A stretch of DNA of 64,000 nucleotides from positions 620,001 through 684,000 of the forward strand of contig JAWUZG010000177.1 in NCBI GenBank assembly GCA_036785705.1, read 5' to 3'. The DNA is from Acanthornis magna. Its lineage: Eukaryota > Chordata > Aves > Passeriformes > Acanthizidae. Shown here one piece after another: positions 1 through 12,410 of this stretch; the first letter of the stretch is position 1; every line of letters begins with the position of its first letter. Both the position numbers and the translations under genes were made by a program. The notes beneath the pieces were generated by a model, which saw nothing but the letters and a program-made list of their open reading frames with translations, did not search any database and had not been told where the DNA came from.

Positions 1-999
1 TGTAGCTGCCTGGGTACATGCAGGAGGGCAGGGCTGTGCTCCGAGCTGGGCTCCAGCTGCTCGGCACAAAAGCAGAAAGATTTCATGTTTAACATCAATG
101 TCAGCTGAAATGTTCCCTGACCTTCACCACACTCTGCCCCCCGTGGAGTTTTTCATCAGAGAACTTGGCTGGGCTGGAGCATCATCCAGGACACAGCCGA
201 GAGCCTCCTGCAGGGAGCATCAAGGGCTCAGGACTTCCATTGAGAGTCTCTGGCCTCGCTCCTGGTGTTGAGTCACGAGGCCTGGGAGCTGTGCTTTCAC
301 AATCAGCGTTTTGATCATTATCTGTCCTTTCTGCTCTGTCTGAACAGAGAGAGAGAGATTTGAAGTTATCTCAGTTAATATTCACTCTTCTCTCACCGCA
401 TCATTAAACGCCTCCCTCCTTCCCTCAGTTTTTTGGGGGGGGGCTGAACTGCAGAATTCCTCTCTGGAAGATGTTATCTGATATTTCTGTTTATTTTTTG
501 TGCTTTCTCAGTAGCCAGGAAGGCCAGGCATGGTCTGCACAGTGAGAAAATGGGAAACAGCAGCGTGGTTGTGGTGAGCTCCGTGGAAACTGGGAAGAGT
601 CACTGGGAGGGACTGGGTGTCCATGGGGACCTGGAAAGTGCTGAGGAAATCTGGGGGTGGTCTGGCCACCAAGAAAAAGGCACAGGAGGGAAAGAAGAGA
701 AAGGAAAAATGAGAAGAGAAATGGCTTTTCCAATGGGCAAGGTGGGATCTCCTTGAGGGAGCATGTGGAGAAAAGCTCAGAAGTCACAGAGGATGGGGAA
801 GCCTTTACTCTCCCCAGTAAGAGAGGAAAGGGGCTCTGAAAAAAACCAGGATATAAATACTTGGATGCAAATACTAACAGTCTTAACCTTCCTGTAATTA
901 AATTTTCTGTGCCTTGTCTCTTTATTTATTAGTAGGGTGAGGGGTCCTTTTACTTCCACACTGCTCTTGTCCTGAATCCAATTCCCAGTCCTTCCAGCA
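1..999. other. Intergenic, nothing recognised
   Basis: Unique-looking sequence with a G/A-rich stretch around 660-780 and a short G run at 433-442. The open frames here lack protein-like features or splice context. Confidence 0.5.
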
Positions 1000-1163
1000 G
1001 ATGGGACAGGAGCCATCCCATGATGGGACAGGAGCCATCCCATGATGGGACAGGAGCCATCCCATGATGGGACAGGAGTCATCCCATGTTGGGACAGGAG
1101 CCATCCCATGTTGGGACAGGAGTCATCCCATGATGGGACAGGAGTCATCCCATGTTGGGACAT
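1000..1163. repeat. 22-bp minisatellite, about 7 copies
   Basis: The phrase TGGGACAGGAG recurs at 1002, 1024, 1046, 1068, 1090, 1112 and 1134, exactly every 22 bp, with a truncated eighth start at 1156. Each unit carries ATGGGA and TCCCAT as short inverted arms. Variants are limited to GCC/GTC and GAT/GTT changes. It explains the repetitive - strand open frames here. Confidence 0.95.
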
Positions 1164-2340
1164 CCCTTCTGCTGTTGCTAAAAAAGACTTTTTTCTATAA
1201 TGCAGCTTGTCCAGCCTCTCCCTCATATTCTCCAACATAGTGTGAAACAGCAGCTCAGAAACTAAGTAGGAAATGTAAAAATGGTGTAGGATGTACCTTT
1301 AAAAATGTGTAGGATACAGCTTAAAAATGGTGTAGGATTCGTGCAAAATTATTCGAGTTTTTTGGTAGTTTACTGTTCAAAGGAAAAAGCAATTCTTAGC
1401 AGTCCTGGATATTCATTCATTGAAAACCCTCCATTTCCACAGGGAAATTCAAGCCTCAGTCTTAGGGTCGATCTTTGGGGGAAAGTTAAACCCTTGGTTA
1501 AATCCAATGGCCAAAACTTTATTAGAGGAAAATGGATCAACATCACTTTGCTCCACATTGCCTAATGCCAGAAACACTTTATTCTTCAAGAGACCTTAAT
1601 TCCATGCATCCTACCTCAAAATGGAGAGCAGTCAGGTTGTTTCTTTTCACAATTTTCTTGGCGAGCTTTCCCCAGGGAGATGGCGGTTCTTTAATTGAAA
1701 TGTGCCTGTATTTCCTTCAGCTCATTACAGGAGCTTTAAACAAGACACAGTCTGTGGGAATCAGCAGGGAAAAGTCTTCTATTTGCCATCCAGGTTACTC
1801 CAATGGCACTGTTTGCTTTTCCAATAGTAAATTTTCCAACGGGCTGACAGCTCCGTTGTTAGAGTGCCATAATAATTAAAGAGGAGATTAAACAATTCAG
1901 GAGAATGGTGACTAATTGAAGGAGGAGAATTTCCCTCGGAATGCAGCCTGAGTGACACCAGGAATGACATTCTGCCCCAAAAATGTATTCCAGAGGTGGA
2001 TGCAGTGTGGATATGAGTCCAGGAAACAATTCAGGGGTTGAAATAAAGCTTGGCAGTGAATCAGGGAGTTCATTGCTTCTGCCCTGGCAAAAAGATGACT
2101 GATGGGTTATTTGATTACCGAGCTTAAACACTTCCACAAGGAGGAAATATTGGAGCTTTTCAGTCTCGCAGAACGAGGTGTGACAGAGGATGGGTGTTTC
2201 AGGAGGAGATATTCAAATTATGAGACAGATCTGCAAGAGTTTGGGACAAAATTTTCCTTTTTCTGAAGGAAAAGTAAATCCTCTGTGTCCTCCCTGGGTG
2301 CCAGGAGCAGGGCCTCCTTCAGGAGTGTTGGCAGGAGTCA
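1164..2340. other. Intergenic, nothing recognised
   Basis: A/T-rich unique sequence. A short repeated phrase around AATGGTGTAGGAT occurs near 1280-1340. No gene or clear transposon was identified. Confidence 0.5.
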
Positions 2341-2840
2341 AAGTTTGATCTCAACAGATCAAAATAAACATATTCCTAAATTATTTTCCTAATCAGATTC
2401 TTATTTAGGTACAATAAACCAACCTGAACTGAATAGTTTCTCAACAGATCTTAACAGGTTAAAATACGCATACTCCTAAATTATTTTCCTAATCAGATTC
2501 TTACTGAGGTACAATAAACCAACCTGAACTGAATATTTCCTCAACAGATCTCAACAGATCAGAATAAGCATATTCCTAAATGATTTTCCTAATCAGATTC
2601 TTACTGAGGTACAATAAACCAACCTGAACTGAATATTTCCTCAACAGATCTCAACAGATCAGAATAAGCATATTCCTAAATGATTTTCCTAATCAGATTC
2701 TTATTTAGGTACAATAAACCAACCTGAACTGAATAGTTTCTCAACAGATCTCAACAGATCAGAATAAGCATATTCCTAAATTATTTTCCTAATCAGATTC
2801 TTATTGAGATACAATAAACCAACCTAGACTGAATATTTCT
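2341..2840. repeat. 100-bp satellite-like tandem repeat, 5 copies
   Basis: AATCAGATTC recurs at 2391, 2491, 2591, 2691 and 2791, exactly 100 bp apart. Units contain TCAACAGATC, once or doubled, then TATTCCTAAA, CCTAATCAGATTCTTA and CAATAAACCAACCTGAACTG. Units 3 and 4 are the most alike, suggesting recent duplication. Total length is about 500 bp. Confidence 0.95.
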
Positions 2841-3427
2841 GTCCACAGCAGCTGTTGTGGCCAGGTACTGGGGAAAGCTGAATTGTGCCATATTTCTGCA
2901 GATGTTTGATCTCCTTTTGGGCAAGGTTCTTATCTCTGATGTTCCACTCACACACCCCAGCGCTCTCAGGTTTGTGTGGGGAGCTCACCAGCTTCTCCAG
3001 AGGTTTATTCTGTGAAATTTGCTCTTTTCCTTTCTGGAAGAAATCACGCAGTCAACTGTTTGTGTGTGCAACAGAGGCAATCCGAGCACAACCCAGAGTT
3101 GGGTGTTATTTGCCAGGATGATCAGGAGTGGTGAAACAGCAAACTGATTAATTATACATGACCCAAGCAGATTATTTACTCAGTCAGAGACTAACACAGG
3201 ATCTTTTGTCTTGTTTTGAGTCTTGCTTGCTAATCTGTTTGATTTGGCAGTTTGTAAATAACTGGTTAATAAAATTTGGGAATATTAAACCAGAGTGGTG
3301 AGTAAAGGGCAGCCAATGTTCATATGAAAGGGCAGGGAAAGAGACGGTGCTTTTTTAATCGACTGGAATGGGAAAAGGTAACAAAGCAGGGAGAGGGAAA
3401 CAAAGACAGACGCCCAAAATGCATTAG
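2841..3427. other. Intergenic, nothing recognised
   Basis: Unique A/T-rich sequence between the 100-bp tandem array and a CR1 copy. Confidence 0.5.
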
Positions 3428-3920
3428 AGGACCCCACCTGGGGAGCTGTGTGCCACTCTGGGGCCTCTGGCACAGGAAAGAGGTGGATCTATTGGAGAGA
3501 GTCCAGAGGAGGCCACAGAGATGCTCCGAGGGCTGGGAGAGCTGGGAATGTTCCCTGGAGAAGGGAAGGACACAGGGAGAGCTGCGAGCCCCTGGCAGGG
3601 CCTGAAGGGCTCCAGGAGAGCTGCAGAGGGACTGGGGACAAGGGCTGCAGGGACAGCACCCAGGGAATGGCTTGGCAGTGCCAGAGGGCAGGGCCAGATG
3701 GGATCTTGGGAATTGGGAATTGCTGCCGGGGAGGGTGGGGAGGGGCTGGGCTGGAATTGCCAGAGCAGCTGTGGCTGCCCCTGGATCCCTGCAGTGTCCC
3801 AGGCCAGGCTGGACAGGGCTTGGAGCAGCCTGGGACAGTGGCAGGTGTCCCTGCCATGGCTGGGGTGGAATGGGATGAGCTTTAAAATCCCTTCCCACCC
3901 AAAGCATTCTGTGTTTCTAC
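3428..3920 (+). repeat. CR1 LINE 3' fragment
   Basis: About 490 bp of the passerine-type CR1 3' region on the + strand. It runs from GACCCCACCTGGGGAGCTG through AGCAGCTGTGGCTGCCCCTG to GGCAGGTGTCCCTGCCATGG and the tail AAGCATTCTGTGTTTCTAC, a decayed form of the CR1 terminal octamer region. The 5' end is truncated, as is usual for CR1. Several open frames lie on both strands because the unit is stop-poor. Confidence 0.9.
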
Positions 3921-3971
3921 AATTATATTTTCCAAAAGCTTTAGTTTACATTGAGAAATACACCCAGAGAA

Positions 3972-4190
3972 TATATAATATAGTATAGAGTATATAGAGT
4001 ATATAGTATATAGTATATAGTATATAGTATAAACTATATACAATATACATTATATATTATAATATATATTGTGTATTATATATTATATCTTATCTTACTT
4101 ATATCTTATATCTTATGTATTATATCTAATATATTATATATTATATTATCTGTTATTTGTTATCTGTTATCTAATATATATAAATCAATC
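3972..4190. repeat. AT-rich microsatellite (TATAG/TATAT/TATCT)
   Basis: A shifting low-complexity run of TATAG, then TATAT, then TTATATC and TTATCTG units, immediately after the CR1 tail. CR1 or CR1-adjacent AT expansion is plausible but not shown. Confidence 0.9.
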
Positions 4191-6016
4191 ATTTGTATCA
4201 AGAACATTTTGCTCACCAAGGCATTTGGAAAGCGAAGCGCTGTTCTCCCTATTTTAGGTACACAAAGTGAGGCACAGAGCAGGAGGGTGTCTGGCTGAGC
4301 TCACAGAACCCCCGGCAGAGCTGAGAGTTCCTCAGGGTTTACCCTCTGGGAAGATTGACCCTGTGGGGCATCCCGGAGATGCGGTGTGATGCACACCCCG
4401 ATCCCATCCCAGCTGCAGGGTGTGCTCCACGAGGTCTCTGACCCTACAGGGACCGTTTGCTGACCCTTTGCTGTGCCTGTGCTGGTGGAATGTCCAACCC
4501 CTGACCCCACAGGGATTCCCCCTGCTGGATTCATCCCTTCCCTGCCCAGGGTAACGGGGAGGGTCCCATGAGCAGCCATGGCAAGGTTTGTTTGCCCATC
4601 CTGGGGCCGTGTGTGGCCCCACACTTTTATTTTCTGCACACTCTTCAGTCCTAGCTCTCCAGGCAGTGATTAATGCTCTCAAGGACTTCTCCATGGCAAC
4701 AATCAATCTGGCATTCCCTAATTTTCAAGTGCTTCACTTTGCCACATTAACAGTGTTTCCTGTTAAAAGACGTGTGTTGTGCCCTGTATGTTTTGAATGC
4801 AGGATTTTAGTCCTGAATGGGAGGCATAAATTTCTATATTTCCTTTTATTCCAAAGATTTCGGAGGTCACAGCGGCAGAGTGCTTTTCTCTCCATCTGAT
4901 GTGATCACCTGTGATAATTGGGAAGATTTTTCTCCTATCTTTCTATCTAGGCTTAGTAAATAAATGATTCCACACTGCAGTGATGCAGAAGCTGACAAGA
5001 GCATCGGAATCCATTGGAAGAGGGAGGCAGGAGGTCCAGACAGACACGAATGGGAACAGCAAGAAGCAATTTCCTTTTCAATCACGGAGCCTGTGCCCAG
5101 CAGTGTGTCCTCAGCAGAGTCCAGTATGTAAATTGGGTTTCTATTTTCGTGGCTTCGAGGTAACCAGCAACAGATGGTGTTTTGAAACACTCATAATTTT
5201 GGCTAATAGAGGCACTGCTGCCAACTGTCCTGTCCTCCAAGCAGTGATGAATACATTATTATTAATAAATAATACCTAATAATGATACAAACAGTCCAAA
5301 CCCTGCAGTCCTTAGTCCTAAGCAACTCCCATGCTCTCCAAGACTTTGTGCTCTTGTCTTTGGGTGACAAAGTGTTTCGCTTCTCCCTTCTCTCTGATCC
5401 GCATTCCCAATCCTCATTTTTATCAATACACATCCCATCGGCGTCCTCCAGATGCCACCTCTCCAATGGGAATTCCATATGGCCGTGAGGAACGGGACTC
5501 TGCCATGGAAACTTTGATCAGAACTTCCATTAAATTCCCGGAGCACGGGAGCCAAAAATCTCTCGCCGGCTTTGCGCGCTCGGATCCAGATGGTCCCTAA
5601 CAACTCCACGGGAAGAATTTGAAAGGAAAAGTGAAATCCCATCTTTTATGGTTATTGCAATAACCTGGACATGGCTGGGAGGAAAGCCAATGACTTCTAC
5701 CCGAGTGAGTGAGCGCTGTAAGGGCAAAAATTCCCAACAAAGGAGCTTCGTGTATTCCTGACTGTTTGGAAACAGGACAGAGCACATGGAAAATGCAGCA
5801 GAAGGTGGGAGAGAATCCAACTTGTGGCCGGGCTTCAAAAATGGGAAGCAGGATAACCCTGGAAGTCACTACTCTGTAAAAACAATGCCTACACTTACAT
5901 TAAGGGGAAGAATAATGTGAGGAAAAAAAGCACTCAGTGTTACTCTGGAGGATCAGGGAAGAGCCAAGGGAAGGGGAAATATGTGAGCCTCGAATGACAG
6001 GTGCAGTACAAGCAAA
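4191..6016. other. Intergenic, nothing recognised
   Basis: Unique sequence of mixed composition. No repeat family or coding segment with splice sites was recognised. Confidence 0.5.
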
Positions 6017-6130
6017 ATGCTTTCTATTCCATTCTATTCTATTCTATTCTATTCTATTCTATTCTATTCTATTCTATTCTATTCTATCCTATCCTATCCT
6101 ATCCTATTCTATTCTATTCTATTCTATTCT
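6017..6130. repeat. (TTCTA)n pentanucleotide microsatellite
   Basis: A nearly uninterrupted run of TTCTA, with an internal block of TCCTA. It is continuous with the degenerate TTATG/TTATA region that follows. Confidence 0.95.
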
Positions 6131-6366
6131 GTTGTTATGCTATGTTATATTATATTATGTGATGTTATGTTGCGTTATGTTGTATTATATTGTATTATAT
6201 TATATTATAGCATATAGTGTTATATATTATGTTATGTTATGTTGTGTCATGTCATATTATATCATATCATATCATATCATATCATATCATATCATATCAT
6301 ATCATATTATATCATATATCATATATCATATATCATATATCATATATCATATATCATATCATATTA
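6131..6366. repeat. (ATATC)n and TTATG-rich microsatellite
   Basis: Degenerate GTTATGTTATATTATAT sequence grades into perfect ATATC pentamers (about 6251-6310) and then into ATATATC heptamer-like units to 6366. Together with the preceding TTCTA run it forms one roughly 350-bp compound microsatellite. Confidence 0.93.
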
Positions 6367-8227
6367 TTCCAAGTGGAGAGACTGAGCTACAGAAAGGTGC
6401 AAATGCCTCGTGCAGCTCCTAATAACCTTCCCCAAAATCAGCATCCCGGGAATATTGTGCCTCTCTGGGTGAAAGCAGCAGCATTTCAGTTCTCTCCTCT
6501 TTGGCACATCCAACATTTTTAGGCAGCTGCTGAAACAGGGAACTGCCTGCTGTGAAATTCCTGGATTACTCTCCGTGCCCAGGTGGATGTGCTGCTGTTC
6601 CCTAGAGTCTTGCTCCTACTTCCTTTGCTCATCCACACCAATTTCTCCAGCAGTTTTGCCAGGGAAAGGACAGATGATTTAAAAACTTGGCCCAAAACTT
6701 CAGAGCAGCAGTGGCAATAAACATTAGTCACTGTAGCAAACTAATTTGTTTTCCATATGGCGTTTTCAATGGAGTGTGGAAGATTCACAAGTGAAATAAT
6801 AATTACAAATGAGGAATACTTTGAAAAAAAAATGTGTTTTTCTCCCAGTGCATCACTTAAAAGGGTTTCTAATTAAGTCAATACTTGATTATGCTGGAGA
6901 TGACATTGGCTGCCAAATTACAGTTTGTTGGGTTTTGTTCTCAGGGAAAGATTGTTCCCAAGGGCAGTGAAATTCCTGCATCAATTCAGCTGCTGAGATG
7001 TGAGAGAGGTGAGAGAGGCGTTTCATTCCCTTGGGACTATCAGGAGGTGAATATTTCCCTAATAACACCCCTGCCTATAATAGAAAGTTCTGCTCAGCAA
7101 GATGAGGGTCTGATATTCCTGATTCAGCCGAGTCAAAGATGCTCTGAGATACCCTTGCTCTGTACCTGGCTCAATCCAAATCCAAATCAGAGCTGGGAAT
7201 TATTCTCCAAGAGAGAAGGGACAGAGCTTCCTGAGACCTCAACCCTAAGATAACAAAAATGCAGAGTAGGTTCTTCTCCCCTAAGATAACCAAAATGCAG
7301 AATACCTTGTTGGTGCTGAATTAGTCCACAGACTTCTGCAAATGATGGCCAAAATCCCATTTACCACATTACAGACTGTGAAGCACCAGCAGGTTTGGAT
7401 CTGGAGATTTGATTTTAAAATATAAAATGTAAATTTGCATGAAGATCTGTTTCAGGTTTCTGTTCATTTTCCATTGCAGTCTTGTAAGGACATCTTTCCT
7501 GCAGGGAGTTCTGCAGAGATTTTCTACCTGTAAATGGGAAGAAATGCAGAAGTGATTTGTTCCTACTCCCTTGTAACCAAAGTATTTGACAAGTTCCACT
7601 CCAACATTCATTTTCCGCCTCACAAAGCAGGTTCAGGCCAGTCCTCAGCTCTGATTTTCACCGCCAGTCAATCAGGGAACTTGCAGAAGTGCCACATCCA
7701 CAGCTGACGGAGCCTGTGGAAAGATTTAAACCCCGTGACCGCTTTTTTTTAGTAGTACAAATGCTGATTGTGCTTTTCTTTCTTTCATGCAACTTGGCCC
7801 CTGTCTATTCAGATCTTTATACAAATTTGGATTGCAGTTCTTATCTTTTAATGGTTGTCCAGCACAGGCACAGAACATCCTGACGGCAGCAGAACGGAGC
7901 TGCATTCATTAAATGCCCTCGCTGAAAGACAGCCGAGGCCTGAGGCCTCACATCCCACAGGGAAATGTCCACTTCTGTCACATTTGTTATTTGAGGGCCT
8001 CAAATGCTTTAAGGGTGAGATTTTTCCAAAAAGCCTGTGGAGAATGTAATTCTTCCTCCTCGCAGTCAACTCCTTTCGGGAAGTGCCCAAACCAGATTTT
8101 TTTTTGGTTAGGATTATCCCAGAATGGGCCACAGGCCACGTTTTGCTGCAGCCAAATTTGGAGGAACATCTTCTTTCTTGGTGTGTCCACTCAGGAGGAA
8201 GTGTCAGCAGAAGAGATGGAAAGTTTA
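6367..8227. other. Intergenic, nothing recognised
   Basis: Unique sequence. A short direct repeat (AAGATAAC.AAAATGCAGA) occurs at about 7249 and 7281. No gene was identified. Confidence 0.5.
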
Positions 8228-8390
8228 ATTCACAGATTCATGGAATGGTTTGGGTTGAAGGGACCTCAAAGGCCATCCAGTGCCACCCCAGCCATGGCAG
8301 GGACACCTGCCACTGTCCCAGGCTGCTCCAAGCCCTGTCCAGCCTGGCCTGGGACACTGCAGGGATCCAGGGGCAGCCACATCTGGATAT
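8228..8390 (-). repeat. CR1 LINE 3' end
   Basis: On the + strand it begins ATTCACAGATTCATGGAATGG and continues through CATGGCAGGGACACCTGCCA and CCAAGCCCTGTCCAGCCTGG. This is the reverse complement of a CR1 3' end, so the element lies on the - strand. It is truncated after about 160 bp at GGGGCAGCCACATCTGG. Confidence 0.9.
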
Positions 8391-10125
8391 AAGAGATTGA
8401 GGACAACAGGCATTGGAGATGGAAACACAAAATGTCCTTCCTCAATATGGAACTGATGAAGTTTCCTCTCATCTGCACAGTTCCATGCATGCCCAACCAG
8501 CTCAGCCAAAACAACCCAAAATTCAATTAGTACAGCTAAATATTTAATGATGGGAGGGCAAAAGCTGCTAAAAACATAAAGTATCCACAGGGTAATAGCA
8601 GTTGTATCAGATAGAAATGGTGCATTAGCAGCAATGGTTTTGAGGTTTAATATCTGATTTGAGGCTATTCCATCTTTGGGAACATGCAGCGCTATTGCCA
8701 TGGAAATTTATGAACAAACTCCTGAGGCCCCATTTGTTTTCTCTTTATTGTTTTTCCTTGACTTTCATGACTTGGTTGCCAGTGCTGGAGGATAATTGAT
8801 GTTGATTTTTATTGTCGGGTGTTGGATCATCACCATTTCCCACCTGGGTTTGGGGTTTTGGGTTTTTTCCTTTTTTTTTTCAGTTGATAGAATTCTAGAA
8901 TATCGTGAAACTCACAGAAGTCAGAGCACAGACCTCTAATGTGACTATCAGAGATATTGTCTCTAAGTCATTTCCATCTGCCCCATTCTCCCTCACCAGG
9001 ATTATGCTGAACATGACAGATTTGGTACATAAAGTGCCTGAAGTGCAGCGAGGAGGACGAGAGATGATTACCCCACATCAGAATATGCAACTGTGAGCAG
9101 AGGAAAAACCCTTGCCCTCGGGAGAGGCATAATAAAATTAACTTGCGTGTCAAGATCCTCACTTTGAACACAAAAAGATTCGCACAAAAAATGTGATTCA
9201 CATCACATTTAAAAGATGTCATAAGAGGATTCAATTGTGCCATTGTGCAGTTCGAGTCCTCAAAGAACTTTGCCAAAATTGTTAAGACTCTCTTCATCCT
9301 TGGATGTTAATTAAGGGAGATAATGCAGGCAGTGTTCTGGTATTACTGAGGTTACAGCTTTTGAAATGGTCCCTGTCAGCCGCTGAAAACTCTGCCAAAA
9401 TATTGCTTTGGGTGTGACATTTTTCACGAGGTTTTTCTTCAGAGCAGGGGCAGCATGTTGGAGTTGGGGAAAGATGCCTTGGCATTATTTTGGGATGAGC
9501 CCACCTGTGAAAGGCTCTTGTGCACGAGCCAGCCAAGGTGTGTTTAACTCAGCACCAACAGCTCCCTGTGAACTGTGACGATGCCTGAGAATTTCTAGTT
9601 TTCACTCTTCGTGTATCTGTGACTTTGGTGTAGTATAAAAACGCTAAAACCTCTGTTCCCAGCACCTTTAGCCAAAACAATTCCTCAGAATAGAAATCCA
9701 AGCACATATTTGTTGCCTTAGAGCCCCAAAATATGTAAACAGCTGTGAGATGGGGGAACAGGCTTGGGGTGCTGACATCATCACCTGGGGGTGTGACTGG
9801 AGAATTGAGGGCCAATCTGCTAAATAGACAGAACTAATAAAAGGTGAGGAACTCATGACTGGTCGTCCATTTTTGGGTGCAGCCTCACGAGGGGGCTTTG
9901 TCTGCCCTGAATGTACCTAAAGGCTTTCAATAAATGTGTCTGCATTTACTGTGCTAATGAGGTGGTTTTGCTTGGCCCAGTTTTTTTCCAGTGAGTAGGG
10001 TGGGGTACAAAGATGGCTCCTGCGTGTTCTGTGTGAAGATTCTGGAAATTTTCCACCATGTCCAGCAGAGCCAATCTCTGATAGAGAGCAGACTTAGCCT
10101 CTGTTACAGGTAACCCCATTTTAGG
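8391..10125. other. Intergenic, nothing recognised
   Basis: Unique sequence with a short T/G-rich run at 8850-8882. No gene or transposon was identified. Confidence 0.5.
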
Positions 10126-10350
10126 CATCAGTGTCAGGCTGGATTTTAGGGAAGGGTTTTTCCCCTAGAGGGTGCCAGGCACTGCCCAGGGAATGGGCAC
10201 GGCCCCGAGGCTGCTCCAGGAGCATTTGGACAAGGTTCTCAGGGACAGGGTGGGATTTTTGGGGTGTCTGTGCAGCGCCAGGAGCTGCACTGACGATCCT
10301 TGCAGGCCCTTCCAACTCTGGATTGATTCTGCAGTTCCGTAATGACAGAA
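10126..10350 (+). repeat. CR1 LINE 3' fragment
   Basis: Reads CAGGCTGGATTTTAGGGAAG, then the CCCAGGGAATGGGCACGGCC and GGCCCTTCCAACTCTGGATT segments, and ends near CAGTTCCGTAATGAC. It matches the 3' part of the same CR1 subfamily that is found inverted at 13098. Plus orientation. Confidence 0.78.
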
Positions 10351-11699
10351 CAGGGACAGGGGATTATATCACTGTGGAACCGCGGGGTGGGGGATTTGAG
10401 ACAGAGATCACTCGAGCTGGAATCCAGCCAGGTCACCGGATTAACCCCCTGGCTGCTGGGAAATGCTGAGGGGTCTTTCATGGCCCGAAGTGTGGAGGAG
10501 CTCGTCTTGCACGTCTCGTCTGCTGGCAGGAGAGAGGGAATTATTTACTCTCTTTAACTCTGGGCTTCTGTACCGCCAGTGTCACAAAAGATATTTCTTC
10601 GCAGGCAGATGTTGGCTGCCAGTGGGAAGCTGAGAAATGCCAGTTTTAATTAAAAGCTTTATTTTCAAATACAATCCAGAGATTATAAGCGGTAAGAGGG
10701 ACTTCTCCGCTGGGAGGCTTCAATGTGAGGCCCTGAGCAAAACAGCAGTAATTGAAAGACAAGGCCTAATTCCCCTTCTCCCAGCTGGGTCTGAGCACGA
10801 GGCAGGGACATCAATCCAGCCCTTGAAGGAGGGCTGGCAGCATCTCGGATTTGTCATTGCGTCTGTTGTCAGAGGGAAGGCAGCCAGAGCAAGGCTTTAC
10901 ATCCTCCTGTCCCTTCTCTCTCAAGTCGGCTTAGGAAGGAAAAACAAAGGAGAGGGGCAAAAAGGAGAAGGCTGAAAGGAACCTGTGCAGATTCCCATTA
11001 GAAAATGGCGTTTTCGTGTTATTTTTGGTGTGTGTTACCCTAATCCCAGGCACTTGCACCCATTTCTGTCCATTCCAGGATGGTTCTGGGTCAGAGGAAG
11101 GCTTTTCTGGATTCAGGTTGATGGGATAAACTCACCCATTTTCCATCTCAAATAAACATATAGAAAAATGGGACAACACCAGACATGAGCACTCTGTGCT
11201 CCTTTCCTTACATGGATAATCCCCAGGGCTTTTCTTGGCCACTTTTAAAGGCATTTACTTCTTTTCAACAAAAATCAGCTCATATCAACAGCTCCATCTG
11301 TTCTACAAATCAGCCTCGATGTACCCACGCTGTCTTTGGAGGGTTTTTGTGGTGTCTGCACATCAACTTCTGGTTCTTTGATGGGTCTGTTCTGCTTCTC
11401 CTCTCACTTACTGAAAGTCAAAATAAAGAAAATAGAATCAATTATCTCCCTTTGGGACGTGATATAACTCCTGCTTTCATTTATCCCCACGTCACCCTTT
11501 TGTCCTGGAGATCAGTGATGGAAGTTTCTTTGCAGTTCAGCATCGCCTCTGCTCACCCAGCAGAAAATTTTGGTTGCCACTCTGGGACTCCCCATCTCCA
11601 CCCCTCAAGTCAGAGCAGTGCTCACATTTGGTGTGTCCAGCGAGGAGAAATGGAGCTTTGACCTCCTCGTGGCAACAGCTGTGTCTCGGAGAGTCCCAC
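10351..11699. other. Intergenic, nothing recognised
   Basis: Unique sequence. The open frame at 11185-11661 has no recognisable domain. Confidence 0.5.
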
Positions 11700-12252
11700 G
11701 GTCTTGTAGAGCTGTGGATTCACAGGAACATTCAGCTGGAAGGGACCTCCTCCCACAGTCTTGTAGAGCCGTGGATTCACAGCAACATTCAGCTGGAAAG
11801 GACCTCCTCCCAAGGTCTTGTAGAGCTGTGGATTCACAGGAACACTCAGCTGGAGGGACCTCCTCCCACAGTCCTGTGGAGCTGTGGATTCACAGGAATA
11901 TTCAGCTGGAAGGAACCTCCCACAGCCTTGTAGAGCTATGGATTCACAGGAACATTCAGCTGGAAGGGACCTCCTCCCAGCCTTGTGGAGCTGTGGATTC
12001 AGAAGAACATTCTGCTGGAAGGGATCTCCTCCCACAGTTTGTAGAGCTTTGGATTCACAGGAACACTCAGCTGGAAGGGACCTCTTCCCAGCCTTGTAGA
12101 GCTGTGGATTCACAGGAACATTCAGCTGGAAGGAACCTCCTCCCACAGTTTGTAGAGCTGTGGATTCATGGGAGCATTCAGCTGGAAGGGACCTCCTCCC
12201 AGCCTTGTAGAGCTGTGGATTTACAGGAACATTCAGCTGGAAAGGACCTCAG
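11700..12252. repeat. About 56-bp minisatellite, 10 copies
   Basis: The phrase TTGTAGAGCTGTGGATTCAC recurs with starts at 11704, 11761, 11818, 11874, 11928, 11983, 12039, 12094, 12149 and 12205, so spacing is 54-57 bp. Within each unit, ATTCACAGGAACATTCAGCTGG followed by AAGGGACCTCC resembles the inverted CR1 3' end. The 285-codon + strand frame and the 174-codon - strand frame across it are products of the repetition. Confidence 0.95.
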
Positions 12253-12410
12253 CAGGTCTGGACCAAGCTCCTGCTGCAGGCAGGATCCCCCTCGAGATGA
12301 AACCCCTCAAGGGTTCATCCATGCACACCTTGGAGACTGCACAGCCTCGCTGGGAAACTTCTGCCAGTGCCTGACTGTTCTCACATCAAAATTTTTCACA
12401 GAACATCCCC
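12240..12410 (-). repeat. CR1-like segment adjoining the 56-bp array
   Basis: After the last array unit, sequence continues as AAAGGACCTCAGCAGGTCTG, CTGCAGGCAGGATCCCCCTC, CCTCAAGGGTTCATCCATGC and CAGTGCCTGACTGTTCTCAC. This order resembles the inverted 3' region of an avian CR1. It joins the array without a visible break. Confidence 0.6.

Noticed and set aside
1..3000. Possible CHCHD3 5' exon at the left edge
   Set aside because: No CpG island and no CHCHD3-like start was seen on the - strand.
3320..3988. Several open frames of 120-195 codons on both strands
   Set aside because: They fall in a CR1 3' region, which is G/C-rich and stop-poor. The same peptides recur at every G/C-rich CR1 copy in the window.
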